DNA from: MVRV01 sp964646755
GTDB lineage: Bacteria > Desulfobacterota > Syntrophia > Syntrophales > Smithellaceae
Assembly: GCA_964646755.1 (NCBI GenBank)
Contig: CAZYIE010000018.1
Location: forward strand, 1-61,648
Reading direction: 5' to 3'
Length of the DNA: 61,648 nucleotides
Part shown: piece after piece, positions 8,896-17,729 of the stretch
How the letters are laid out: each line of letters starts with the position of its first letter
How positions within the stretch are numbered: position 1 is the stretch's first letter
Program-made: the position numbers and the translations under genes
The notes under the pieces: generated by a model
Told to the model about the DNA's origin: nothing
The model's database searches: none
The model's input: the letters and a program-made list of their open reading frames with translations, nothing else

Positions 8896-10056
8896 CTATG
8901 GTCTCTCCGAACCTAAAATTACAACATCCGTCCAGAAGCAGCCGCCGAATCCCGTGGCCATCGCTGTTTTGACGTCAGGCACCTGCCGTTTGTCACCCTT
9001 GCCCATAACCTGGATTGCAGCCTCCGCAACTCGCAGGAGTGCAGTAGCGCCTATGCAGTTGGTGGAAAGGACCCCGCCAGACGGGTTAATGGGAATCTTG
9101 CCTCCCATGTGCGTATTTCCATCACGGACGAATTTAACTCCTTCACCCCGACCGCAAAACCCGATATCTTCGATCCACTTTAGGCCGGCCCACGTATAGG
9201 GCATATACAGTTCAGCCACATCCAACTCTTCTGCGGGCTTCGTAATACCTGCCTGGGCATAGGCGTCCTTCGATGCACGCTGCATGGAAACAAGTCCTGC
9301 GGTATAGTTTGTGGAATCTCCAAACCACGTGTATGTGTGCCGTACGGCGGCAGCCTTGAACCATGCCGGTTTCTTAGCTATTTTTTGAGCAATGCCGTCA
9401 GCCGCCAACACAACGGCACATGCACCGTCCGTCCTCGGACAAACATCCCCCAACTTGATGGGATATGCCAGCATGGGCGACGCCATAATATCCGCTACCG
9501 AAAGCGGCCTCTGAAGGTGTGCATAAGGATTATTCAGAGCGTTGTTCCTGTCCCGCTCGCCGATGACAGCCGCATCTTCCTGTGTTGCCCCGTACTGCTG
9601 CATGTAAGCCGTCGCCTCTGTAGCAAGGCTGGGAATGGCGCCGGAATATGAAAACCGGTCCCAGATAGGATCGGAGCAGGTTACAATCGCTGCCGTTGTA
9701 TCCGATTCTGAATTTTTCTCAAATCCGATTGCCAATACTTTGTCGAAAAGACCCGATGCAACATGATAGTATGCGGCAATAGCCACTGTTGCCCCGGTCG
9801 TGCCGCCGGTGGAAACTTTCATGATCGGTTTCATGAATGCACCGGAACCCTCGACACTGTATGCATCAACATAATTAATGGACTCGAAATGGTCCATGTT
9901 GCCTATCACAATGGCATCAATGTCCTTGATGGTCAGCTCGGCGTCGGCTAAAGCCCGCGTTACTGCCTCATAAATCATCTCCCGTGATGTTACATCCGGA
10001 CGGTGACTTTTATGATAGGTCTGTCCTGTTCCCACAATAGCTACTCTTCTTCCCAT
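8896..10056 (-). CDS. Thiolase-like protein A, nucleophilic cysteine absent, module 1
   Basis: 386 residues of SCP-x/lipid-transfer thiolase type. Where active thiolases have C-x-S-G, this protein reads VSTGGTTGATV (81-91) with no cysteine; glycine 85 is at the aligned position. The GHP motif near the C-terminus is replaced by STNCIGA. The NPSGG motif is retained. It is paralogous to the protein at 16560-17729. It is tightly packed between thiolase-like B and DUF35. By analogy with the cysteine-less Ltp2/DUF35 aldolase, it may do retro-aldol or aldol chemistry on acyl-CoA rather than thiolysis. Confidence 0.85.
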   Translation of the reverse strand: MGRRVAIVGTGQTYHKSHRPDVTSREMIYEAVTRALADAELTIKDIDAIVIGNMDHFESINYVDAYSVEGSGAFMKPIMKVSTGGTTGATVAIAAYYHVASGLFDKVLAIGFEKNSESDTTAAIVTCSDPIWDRFSYSGAIPSLATEATAYMQQYGATQEDAAVIGERDRNNALNNPYAHLQRPLSVADIMASPMLAYPIKLGDVCPRTDGACAVVLAADGIAQKIAKKPAWFKAAAVRHTYTWFGDSTNYTAGLVSMQRASKDAYAQAGITKPAEELDVAELYMPYTWAGLKWIEDIGFCGRGEGVKFVRDGNTHMGGKIPINPSGGVLSTNCIGATALLRVAEAAIQVMGKGDKRQVPDVKTAMATGFGGCFWTDVVILGSERP

Positions 10057-10066
10057 TTGTCACCTC

Positions 10067-11209
10067 TCACTTATTTCCGTTTACGATCCACACACAGTGG
10101 CTCTGACCACAGGTCCCGTTAAAGCCGTGCGCGAGTGCGGTGTTGACGTTTTTCACCTGTCTTGCCCCGGCCTCGCCGCGAACCTGAAGCGCAGCTTCGA
10201 TCAATCTGGCAAGCCCCGCCACTAAAATAGGATTCGCCGATAATGCTCCACCGGACGGGTTTACAGGAAGCTTGCCGCCCATGACGGTTATTCCCTTATC
10301 AATCATTTTGCCGCCCGCGCCGGGCTCGCATAATCCCAGGCCTTCCAGCCACAGTGGCTCCATATAGCTAAAAGGCTCCAATATCTCGGCCACGTTGATA
10401 TCTTCCAGCGGATTTTTAATTCCGGCCATTTCATAGGCTCGCTTTGCTGCGGCTTTAAGTGCAACCGGATTGGCAAGATCACGGTCTCCGAGGAAGTATT
10501 CCTCACAGCAATGTGAAACTCCCTTAATCCAGACCGGTTTCTTTTTGCATTTGCCCGCCATCTCCTCATTGACGATGATAACAGCCGCCGCCCCGTCGCT
10601 CACGGGACAGCAATCGAGAAGCTTCAGTGGTTCGGCTATTTTCCTCGACTTCATTACATCGGCCACCGTAATATCCATCGGAAGCTGAGAGAAAGGATTG
10701 TTTTTCGCATTGCCGTGATTCTTCACGGACACCTTCGCGATATCCTCTTCACTGATCCCGTATCTGCTCATATAGGCATTGGCCTGAAGAGCAGATGAAG
10801 AAATGGAATCCAATCCGAGATGACGATGGAAAATCGGATCGAACATACCGTTGGTTGTGATTTTAACGTTGCCTTCACTGCCCTTGTAGTGGGCAACAAC
10901 AAGCGAAGCCTTGTATCCGGAGAGCACCCGCATGAGGCCGTAAAAAGCACCAAATGAACCGTCGCCGGAGACTGTGGAAATATTTTTGTCCTCGGCGCCG
11001 CAAGCGTCGCCAACAGCCATACCGGAAATCGTCCGGCCGTCATAAAAATCGTTGGATACTGTCACAACATTATCGATGTCGTTAATAGTGAGTCCGGCAT
11101 CATCAAGGGCCGCCCGAGTTACATCAAACACCATGTCGGCAAAAATCTGGTCTTTCTTCCTTCTTTCGTATTTAGTCTGCGCCACACCTACTATTGCTGC
11201 TTTATCCAT
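10067..11209 (-). CDS. Thiolase-like protein B, nucleophilic cysteine absent, module 1
   Basis: 380 residues, same superfamily as protein A but a different branch. The nucleophile region reads STVSGDGSFGAFYG with no cysteine in any register. NPSGGALSANPI replaces the usual GHP-containing loop. A C-terminal AHGFNG and paired Cys/His residues are kept. It is paralogous to 17729-18889. It starts 3 bases after a DUF35 stop and ends 10 bases before thiolase-like A, so A, B and DUF35 are probably made together as a complex. Confidence 0.85.
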   Translation of the reverse strand: MDKAAIVGVAQTKYERRKKDQIFADMVFDVTRAALDDAGLTINDIDNVVTVSNDFYDGRTISGMAVGDACGAEDKNISTVSGDGSFGAFYGLMRVLSGYKASLVVAHYKGSEGNVKITTNGMFDPIFHRHLGLDSISSSALQANAYMSRYGISEEDIAKVSVKNHGNAKNNPFSQLPMDITVADVMKSRKIAEPLKLLDCCPVSDGAAAVIIVNEEMAGKCKKKPVWIKGVSHCCEEYFLGDRDLANPVALKAAAKRAYEMAGIKNPLEDINVAEILEPFSYMEPLWLEGLGLCEPGAGGKMIDKGITVMGGKLPVNPSGGALSANPILVAGLARLIEAALQVRGEAGARQVKNVNTALAHGFNGTCGQSHCVWIVNGNK

Positions 11210-11212
11210 AAT

Positions 11213-11686
11213 TTATTTACCTCCCTGCGCCGCAATGAGCTCGAAGGAGTCGATATCAAGGATGTTCCCTTTGCGCTCCGCTTTGAATTTGGCCTTCACT
11301 CGAAGGCCATTCTTTAGTTTATCCAGGTTATTTTTAATAAGGTGAAGAAAGCTCACATCGGCGCCATCGAGCTTGATCAAGGCATAAGCAAAAGGCGCTT
11401 TTACCGGCTGGACGGGATTGGAGTAGTGGATAATCGTATAAGCCTGAATCACGCCTTCATCGGCAATATTCACATCCTCATGGATATCGACGAAGCAGCG
11501 TCCGCAATTCTTGCGCGGCGGAACATAAACAGTCCCGCATTTGCTGCATTTCGCGCCGAGGATTTTTTGATCATCCCGCAGAGAGATCAAAAACCTGCTT
11601 CCCGTTTCGCCTACCCACCAGGTATAGGGAACAGCGATCTGACCCTTAAGGGTCATGGGTTCTACCTCTTTCAACCATTCCGACAT
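11213..11686 (-). CDS. DUF35 OB-fold/zinc-ribbon protein, module 1
   Basis: 157 residues with zinc ligands Cys47, Cys50, Cys61 and Cys64 (CSKCGTVYVPPRKNCGRC) and a C-terminal OB fold. It lies between a complete thiolase (11700) and thiolase-like B (10067), with gaps of 13 and 3 bases. It is the likely CoA-binding partner of thiolase-like B. It is more like 15578-16033 in the N-terminal region than like 16044-16547. Confidence 0.88.
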   Translation of the reverse strand: MSEWLKEVEPMTLKGQIAVPYTWWVGETGSRFLISLRDDQKILGAKCSKCGTVYVPPRKNCGRCFVDIHEDVNIADEGVIQAYTIIHYSNPVQPVKAPFAYALIKLDGADVSFLHLIKNNLDKLKNGLRVKAKFKAERKGNILDIDSFELIAAQGGK

Positions 11687-11699
11687 ATTTATCTCCTTT

Positions 11700-12923
11700 T
11701 CATACTTTGATCATTATGGCTTCGCCCTGAGAAAGACCACCGCAGATCGCTGCGACTCCCGTGCCACCACCACGCCTCATCAGTTCGTACATCAGGGTCA
11801 TCGTAATCCGGGCACCGCTTGCGCCCACGGGATGGCCGATGGCAATGGCCCCACCATTGACGTTGGTCTTATCCATCAGCGTCCGCCATTTTGCAGGATC
11901 ATCCTTGGCCAGCATTTTGAGCGAAACTAGCGTTACCGCAGCAAAGGCCTCATTGATTTCAATAAGATCTATCTTATCGATACTCAGTCCAGCCTTGCCC
12001 AGCATCTTATCAATAGCCTGGGCCGGAACGCAGGCCATATATTTCGGTGTGCCGGCAGCGGCCTGACATGCTTCGATGGTAGCCAGTATCTTAAGCCCCA
12101 TACTTTCCGCTTTTTTCCGGGACATAATAACCATGGCCGACGCGCCGGAGTTCATGCCGGGAGCATTGGCGGCCGTTACCGTGGGACTTCCATAAACCGG
12201 CTTCAACGCCGCCATTTTCTCCGGTGATAAATTTGCCCGCGGCGACTCATCTTTGTCCATAACAATCGGATCTCCCTTTTTCTGGGGAACGTTGAGCGTC
12301 ATCATTTCTTCGCCAATTTTGAATTTGCCTGCCTCGAATGCCTTGAACCATTTTTGATGGCTTTTGATCGCCCACTCATCCTGAACCTCGCGGGAAACAC
12401 CGTATTCCAGGGACACATGACCGGCATCTGTTGCTACAGGCGCAAAGCCCCGGCGGCCGTAACCCAATTCAAACAGCACGTCTTCCAGTGGAAGCGGCCC
12501 CAGGCGATTGCCCCACCGCACCTTGTCGGCGCTGGCAATCAGCGGAACATTACCCATGTTTTCCGCACCGGAGGCTATAACTACATCAGCATCGCCTGAT
12601 TTGATGGCCCGGTAGCCCAGGCGCAGTGCCGACATAGATGAGCAACAGGCCCGGTCAATCGTTAAAGAGATATTCTCCTCGGGAAACCCAGCACCCAGGG
12701 TAATCTGACGTGCCGGTACATTGGTCAGAATGGCATACTCGGCGGGAATACAGGTTCCGTAGTAAACCTCATCCACATCTTTCGGGTCCAACTTTATTCT
12801 GCCTACCACTTCCTTCAACACCGGAATAGCCAAATCGAAACTCCGCACTGTCTTAAGAACACCGTCAAATTTCCCAAAGGGTGTTCTTACTGCACTTACA
12901 ATTACAACATCATTTGCACTCAT
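11700..12923 (-). CDS. Thiolase (acetyl-CoA C-acyltransferase), catalytically complete
   Basis: 407 residues with the full thiolase catalytic set: nucleophile Cys93 in DRACCSSMSA, histidine in AIGHPVGASGAR and the C-terminal cysteine in AICGGLSQGE. It is therefore a normal biosynthetic or degradative thiolase, unlike the four thiolase-like proteins around it. It sits between the CrtI-like gene and a DUF35 gene. It probably performs the thiolytic release of acetyl-CoA in the same pathway. Confidence 0.92.
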   Translation of the reverse strand: MSANDVVIVSAVRTPFGKFDGVLKTVRSFDLAIPVLKEVVGRIKLDPKDVDEVYYGTCIPAEYAILTNVPARQITLGAGFPEENISLTIDRACCSSMSALRLGYRAIKSGDADVVIASGAENMGNVPLIASADKVRWGNRLGPLPLEDVLFELGYGRRGFAPVATDAGHVSLEYGVSREVQDEWAIKSHQKWFKAFEAGKFKIGEEMMTLNVPQKKGDPIVMDKDESPRANLSPEKMAALKPVYGSPTVTAANAPGMNSGASAMVIMSRKKAESMGLKILATIEACQAAAGTPKYMACVPAQAIDKMLGKAGLSIDKIDLIEINEAFAAVTLVSLKMLAKDDPAKWRTLMDKTNVNGGAIAIGHPVGASGARITMTLMYELMRRGGGTGVAAICGGLSQGEAIMIKV

Positions 12924-12984
12924 AATATATTCCTTTCATTATTCCCCGAGGAAATAGCCTTCCGTATACTGAGCTGCTTCCCCC

Positions 12985-14508
12985 TTATTTAACGAAATCC
13001 TTACCCACTATCTCACTGGCACAAATCATCCCTGAAACAATGGCACAATCCATAGCCACTCCGTAACCTTTGGCAGTATCACCTGCAAAATAAAGCCCTT
13101 CCACATGCGGTGATTTGACCGGAACCTTTTGAGAACCAGCCTGGGAAATACTCTTGGCCACACCTTCCAGCTTCCAGCAAACCAAGTCCAGTTTCCAGTC
13201 AATGCTTTCCTTGAAACCGGGATAAAGCTCTTCCATAAATTCCGGCAGCCTTTTAACAACCTTATCCACCAGTACTTTGTTGCGCGCTTCATTTTCATTA
13301 AGCGGGATATAAGCGGTATAGAGATACTTGCTCTGAGGAGCCACAGAGGGATCAACCGCAGATTGAATATTCCAGCAGATATACACGTCGTAATCGAAAC
13401 CTTCGGACTTCGGCACCAGACAGGTGTTTTTCAGACCCATTTTTGCCTCTTCCTCCGGCATGACCAGCTTGTTTAGCCCCATGTAGGGAGCATAACTTCC
13501 ATAACCATACATATTTTCCGTTTTCTTAACCCAATCGGCCGGAAAATATTGCGGGTCGATTAGCTTAAAGGTAAATTGCGCCGGAACATTGCTGACTACT
13601 TTCGCCGCCGCGTAATGTTCTTCACCATCTGAAGTGTCCACGGAAACTCCCGTGACACGACCGTCTTCCACCAGAACTTTTTTCACTTTGGCGTTATAAA
13701 TAATCTCCCCGCCGTAGCTTTCCATTTTGCGAACCACGGACCTGGACCACTCCATTGTCCCGTTTTCCACAAAGCCGCCGACATACCCTAGAACGCCCCG
13801 CATTAACTTCGGCCCAAAAGCGTGCTTGAAGTAATGGAAAATATCACCCATGGAAATGTCATTAGGATCATTGATAGTTGAGAACAAAGTGCTCACGCAG
13901 TGCAGATGATTGAAAAGGATATCGTTTTTTGAAATACCTTTGTCATCCGCCCACTTTTTGAAAGAAACCTTCTCCATTGTGGCTATATCTTCATCCGACA
14001 TTCCGTAGGCATCAGAATAGTAGGAGAGGAAGCGAATTCCTGATTCTTTGCCGATGCGTTTCAATTCGGGATCGATCTTTGTTCCTGCCACATCATGATA
14101 GAGCTTTCCCTGGAAGTAGTTGCCATAAAAAGCACCGTGCTTTTTTACATCGGGAAGACCGTCGATCAGATCTTCGAAATCGAGCATGTAGCCGGTCCCG
14201 TTGGCGCTGATGGCGTGATAGCCGATATCCAGAGTGTAGCCGTCAAGCATACGCTTTTTAATGATTGTCTCCATGTCCGGCTGTGAATTGGCTATGTAAG
14301 TATATTGAGAAGCAAGTATTTTTTTATACCAATCCAGCCCCTTGTCGCTGACTTCCGATCCCAGTATGGACAGTGCCCGTCCCCCCGGCCTGTCCTGTTG
14401 TTCCAAGACCAAGACTTTCAATCCTTCTTTTGCCATCAGAGTTGCAACTGTAAGGCCACCGACACCCGCCCCGATGACAATCGCATCATATTTTTTGTTT
14501 GCTGCCAT
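12985..14508 (-). CDS. CrtI-like FAD-dependent oxidoreductase (phytoene desaturase family), copy 2
   Basis: 507 residues with AIVIGAGVGGLTVATL and EQQDRPGGRA at the N-terminus (FAD dinucleotide site) and GLYFAGDTAKGYGVAMDCA near the C-terminus. It is paralogous along its whole length to 5690-7207. It follows the CrtC-like gene by 22 bases. Two paralogues in one operon suggests successive desaturations or isomerisations, or two modules for different substrates. No membrane anchor is apparent; family members associate with membranes peripherally. Confidence 0.82.
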   Translation of the reverse strand: MAANKKYDAIVIGAGVGGLTVATLMAKEGLKVLVLEQQDRPGGRALSILGSEVSDKGLDWYKKILASQYTYIANSQPDMETIIKKRMLDGYTLDIGYHAISANGTGYMLDFEDLIDGLPDVKKHGAFYGNYFQGKLYHDVAGTKIDPELKRIGKESGIRFLSYYSDAYGMSDEDIATMEKVSFKKWADDKGISKNDILFNHLHCVSTLFSTINDPNDISMGDIFHYFKHAFGPKLMRGVLGYVGGFVENGTMEWSRSVVRKMESYGGEIIYNAKVKKVLVEDGRVTGVSVDTSDGEEHYAAAKVVSNVPAQFTFKLIDPQYFPADWVKKTENMYGYGSYAPYMGLNKLVMPEEEAKMGLKNTCLVPKSEGFDYDVYICWNIQSAVDPSVAPQSKYLYTAYIPLNENEARNKVLVDKVVKRLPEFMEELYPGFKESIDWKLDLVCWKLEGVAKSISQAGSQKVPVKSPHVEGLYFAGDTAKGYGVAMDCAIVSGMICASEIVGKDFVK

Positions 14509-14530
14509 AACACACCTTCTTTCTTTGATA

Positions 14531-15553
14531 TTATAGAACCATATATTCGTGAAGCAACTCGCCCTTCACCTGATCTTTTTTCCCATCGATTTCAATATCC
14601 ATCGTATAATCGGCCAGAAAGCGTAAATAGAACTGATCCCACTCTACGGATGGGGGAAGCTTCATTGTTTCCACCACTCGCGTCGTATTTATGGCTAGTT
14701 TCAGTTTAACACCGAGGTTATCCGTAGTAATCAAAAGACTCTTGGCATAGTTTTGCCCTGTCGTCTGGTCTTTGGCCAAATCTCCGAGTTCCGTATGCAT
14801 GATGTTCGTCGAGAGAACAATTTCACGCCCCTTGGCAATAAGCAATGGCGCAAACATCGGCCCTTCGGGATCACGCGGAAACACCCAGCCGTAATCGAGA
14901 CAGTAATCGCCGTTATGAACACGGCCCCAGTACCACTTTGAGCATACTTCATGCATCGGGAAATTTCCCCAGTTATGATCATGGTAAGCCGCACCCTTGA
15001 CGGCAATTTTCTCGTCCTTGATAAGGAGCTCGCCACTCACTTCCGCATAAGGCACCGGAATAACCCAGCCGGCCACTTTGCCCGCTTCTTCATCCTTGTA
15101 GTTGAATCCCGTACCCAGTTTCCATCCGGGAACAACATTCTTCAGGGTCAGGCGGGCGCCGACTTTATTAATCATGATATACATCTCATAAGTGCCGTTT
15201 CCCATGTCTTTGAGCCAACTTTCCCCCATCCGCACATCGCACCAGTCGGCTGCGGCGTAAATTTCTTCCGGTTTGCACAGGGCATAACGGGCCGTCTGGG
15301 TTCCGTCCGGTTTGTAAATCATGAGTTGAATTGACGGGACGATTGGTTTGAGGAACATGTTCATATAGTGGAAAGTGACAACCATATGGTATCCGTTGTC
15401 GAAGGAACAGTCCACGTACCACCATTCATAGTAATCGCTGTTTTTATAGATATGACTGCCATCGTCACGGCGCTGATAATTGACGGGATTTCTCACTGCA
15501 CCGGGCGTACCGTCAAATGATGCCAGATGACACTTTTTTGCTTTCTCTTCCAT
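14531..15553 (-). CDS. CrtC-like protein (hydroxyneurosporene synthase / lipocalin-like AttH family)
   Basis: 340 residues. EWWYVD (43-48) and AYHDHNWG (189-196) are hallmarks of the CrtC/AttH lipocalin-like fold. The family includes carotenoid 1,2-hydratases and fungal Diels-Alderase-like proteins. No signal peptide is seen. It lies 24 bases after a DUF35 gene and 22 before a CrtI-like gene. With the CruF-like gene at 7457 the island has two unrelated proteins from isoprenoid-hydratase families. Hydratase activity is inferred from family only. Confidence 0.72.
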   Translation of the reverse strand: MEEKAKKCHLASFDGTPGAVRNPVNYQRRDDGSHIYKNSDYYEWWYVDCSFDNGYHMVVTFHYMNMFLKPIVPSIQLMIYKPDGTQTARYALCKPEEIYAAADWCDVRMGESWLKDMGNGTYEMYIMINKVGARLTLKNVVPGWKLGTGFNYKDEEAGKVAGWVIPVPYAEVSGELLIKDEKIAVKGAAYHDHNWGNFPMHEVCSKWYWGRVHNGDYCLDYGWVFPRDPEGPMFAPLLIAKGREIVLSTNIMHTELGDLAKDQTTGQNYAKSLLITTDNLGVKLKLAINTTRVVETMKLPPSVEWDQFYLRFLADYTMDIEIDGKKDQVKGELLHEYMVL

Positions 15554-15577
15554 GGAATAACTCCTCTATCATGTTTT

Positions 15578-16033
15578 CTAAAGCGGTTTAAAATATTTAA
15601 TATCCAGGATATTCCCCTGTCTCTCCGCGGCAAAAACTGGCTTCACCCTCATGCCAATGTGGACATTTCCCATGTCCGTTTCATCGATAAAATGCGTTAT
15701 GCCCGTATCCGCTCCGTCCAGTTTGATCACACCATAGATAAAAGGCGCTTTGCGCGGATGGATAGGTTCCGAATACATGACGGTTGTGAAAGTCTCTACC
15801 GTTCCGTAAGGACCGATCTCGACGATCTGGGTCAACTCCGAAAAACATTTTCCGCAAGTGGAACGAGGCGGCCAGAAAGTTTTGTTACATTTCGGGCAAT
15901 ACGCGCCCACCAGTGTCTTCTCGTCCCGGAGATTTACGTAAAAAAGGCTGCCCATCTTTCCGGCATAATAACGACTATTCGCCTTCATACGCTGATTCAC
16001 TTCAAATGGTGGATATTTTTTTTCTTCGTCCAT
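15578..16033 (-). CDS. DUF35 OB-fold/zinc-ribbon protein, module 2
   Basis: 151 residues with zinc ligands Cys46, Cys49, Cys60 and Cys63 (CPKCNKTFWPPRSTCGKC) followed by an OB fold that ends in ILDIKYFKPL. It is ten bases downstream of another DUF35 gene, so module 2 carries its DUF35 genes as an adjacent pair, whereas in module 1 they flank the two thiolase-like genes. Confidence 0.88.
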   Translation of the reverse strand: MDEEKKYPPFEVNQRMKANSRYYAGKMGSLFYVNLRDEKTLVGAYCPKCNKTFWPPRSTCGKCFSELTQIVEIGPYGTVETFTTVMYSEPIHPRKAPFIYGVIKLDGADTGITHFIDETDMGNVHIGMRVKPVFAAERQGNILDIKYFKPL

Positions 16034-16043
16034 TTCCTGCTCC

Positions 16044-16547
16044 TTATGCTTTCGTTCCGGGTTTTACTTGCCCGGGCAGAGGCTCGTAATACAATATATC
16101 GCTTAAATCGCCGATTCTCTGACCGTCTGGGCGCATGACAATCCTGCAACGCATGCCGACCCAAACCTTGTTCATATCGGGCTCCACTTTAATCATATGA
16201 TCCAAAATCACTTCTGTTCCATCAAAGCGTATGGCGCCGAATACGAAGGGAGGATTGTGTGGTTTTCCCGTGGTTGGATCAGTCATCGGCAAATACATAA
16301 TTGTAAATGTTACTATCTCGCCTTCCATAGGCAACTCCAACCATTCCTCGTTTTTTACAAGGCATACGGCGCACGTAATTCTTGGAGGCAGTTGGACGCG
16401 TTTGCATTTCGGACATCTCACCGCATTAAATTTACCTTTATCCCGCAATTCCGAGAGTGCACGACCCAAATACTGCCCCGCTGCAAATTTGTAAGGTACA
16501 TCAACTACCATGGGGATAGATATATTTTCATCCGTTTTTTTGATCAT
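16044..16547 (-). CDS. DUF35 OB-fold/zinc-ribbon protein, module 2
   Basis: 167 residues with zinc ligands Cys45, Cys48, Cys59 and Cys62 (CPKCKRVQLPPRITCAVC), then an OB fold and a short proline/glycine tail. It starts 12 bases after thiolase-like A of module 2 and is its likely partner. The longer linker after the zinc ribbon sets it apart from its neighbour. Confidence 0.87.
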   Translation of the reverse strand: MIKKTDENISIPMVVDVPYKFAAGQYLGRALSELRDKGKFNAVRCPKCKRVQLPPRITCAVCLVKNEEWLELPMEGEIVTFTIMYLPMTDPTTGKPHNPPFVFGAIRFDGTEVILDHMIKVEPDMNKVWVGMRCRIVMRPDGQRIGDLSDILYYEPLPGQVKPGTKA

Positions 16548-16559
16548 TGGTTTTCCTCC

Positions 16560-17729
16560 TCAGTCATCCAGGTTTTTTGACAAGGCCGTCATGACCGTCC
16601 AGTTTGTTCCGCCATAGGCAGTTGTCAATGCTCTTTTCACATCTTTGGGAACCTGGTGATCTCCGGCATCACCCCGAATTTGCAGGGCCGCTTCCCAAAT
16701 ACGCAACATAGCGGATGCCCCGATGCAGTTTGTGGAAAGAACGCCGCCCGATGGATTGACCGGCATCGGACCGTCGATATTGGTAAGCCCCTTTTCAATC
16801 AGTTTGAATCCTTCTCCCCGGGCGCAGAGTCCGAGATCCTCATACCAGAGCAACTCTGCCCATGTCGCCGGCTCATATACTTCAAAGACATCGAAATAGT
16901 CGGCAGGCTTAGTTACACCCAGTTTTTTGTAAATGCGCGAGACACAGACCTGAGAAAAAATCGGCCTTTTTGTTGTTACGTCTCTCCAGTCGAGCACAAA
17001 CTGCTCATTATGTGCCGTATCCATCGCCCTCATCCAGACTGGCTTCTTGCAGCGCTTCTTTGCCGTCTTTTCATCGGCAAGTATCATGGCACAGGCGCCG
17101 TTGGACGCCGGACACATGTCGAGCATGCGGATCGGATAGGCCAGCATGCGCGAATCCATAGCATCCTTGATGGTAATGTCGAGCTTAAGATGCGCATACT
17201 CGTTTTTACGGGCGTTCTGCCTCGCCTTGACGGCCACCATAGCCGAGTGTTCTTCTTTTGCACCCCAGGTCGCCATGTAGGAGGAAGCCATTGTGGCAAA
17301 ATAGCCGATAGCGGCCCCCGCCATGGAACGCCCCCACAAAGGATGAGCCACAGCGCTCAGGATAGCGTTGGTATCGCCTTCCTCCTGCTTTTCAAACCCG
17401 ACACATAATACCTTGTCGAAAAGGCCGCTGGCCACATGATGCGCTCCCGCACAGGTGATTGTGGCACCGACTGTGCCCCCTGTCGTGATCTTCAATCCTG
17501 GTTTACCGTAAGCACCGACACTGTTGGCCAGCCAGCAATCGGTAAAATGCGTTCCCTCAAAAAACTCCATATTCCCCAGTAACACCGCATCGATCTCGTC
17601 TATGGTCATATTGGCGTCGGCAAGCGCGCTTCTAACGGCCTCATTAACCATTTCTCCCTGATCGACATCATGCCTGCGGGCAGCGTGATAGGTCTGGCCG
17701 CCGCCAATAATTGCAACATTTCTTTTCAT
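16560..17729 (-). CDS. Thiolase-like protein A, nucleophilic cysteine absent, module 2
   Basis: 389 residues, paralogue of 8896-10056. The nucleophile segment reads ITTGGTVGATI with no cysteine at the catalytic position. NPSGGVLSTNCIGASAMLR replaces the GHP loop exactly as in copy 1. Its ATG shares one base with the stop of thiolase-like B (TAATG), so the two are translationally coupled. Because the same residues are lost in both copies, the loss is ancestral and probably functional rather than decay. Confidence 0.85.
   Translation of the reverse strand: MKRNVAIIGGGQTYHAARRHDVDQGEMVNEAVRSALADANMTIDEIDAVLLGNMEFFEGTHFTDCWLANSVGAYGKPGLKITTGGTVGATITCAGAHHVASGLFDKVLCVGFEKQEEGDTNAILSAVAHPLWGRSMAGAAIGYFATMASSYMATWGAKEEHSAMVAVKARQNARKNEYAHLKLDITIKDAMDSRMLAYPIRMLDMCPASNGACAMILADEKTAKKRCKKPVWMRAMDTAHNEQFVLDWRDVTTKRPIFSQVCVSRIYKKLGVTKPADYFDVFEVYEPATWAELLWYEDLGLCARGEGFKLIEKGLTNIDGPMPVNPSGGVLSTNCIGASAMLRIWEAALQIRGDAGDHQVPKDVKRALTTAYGGTNWTVMTALSKNLDD

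Noticed and set aside
16656..17408. 250-codon plus-strand open frame opposite thiolase-like A
   Set aside because: Antisense to a conserved gene, no independent support.
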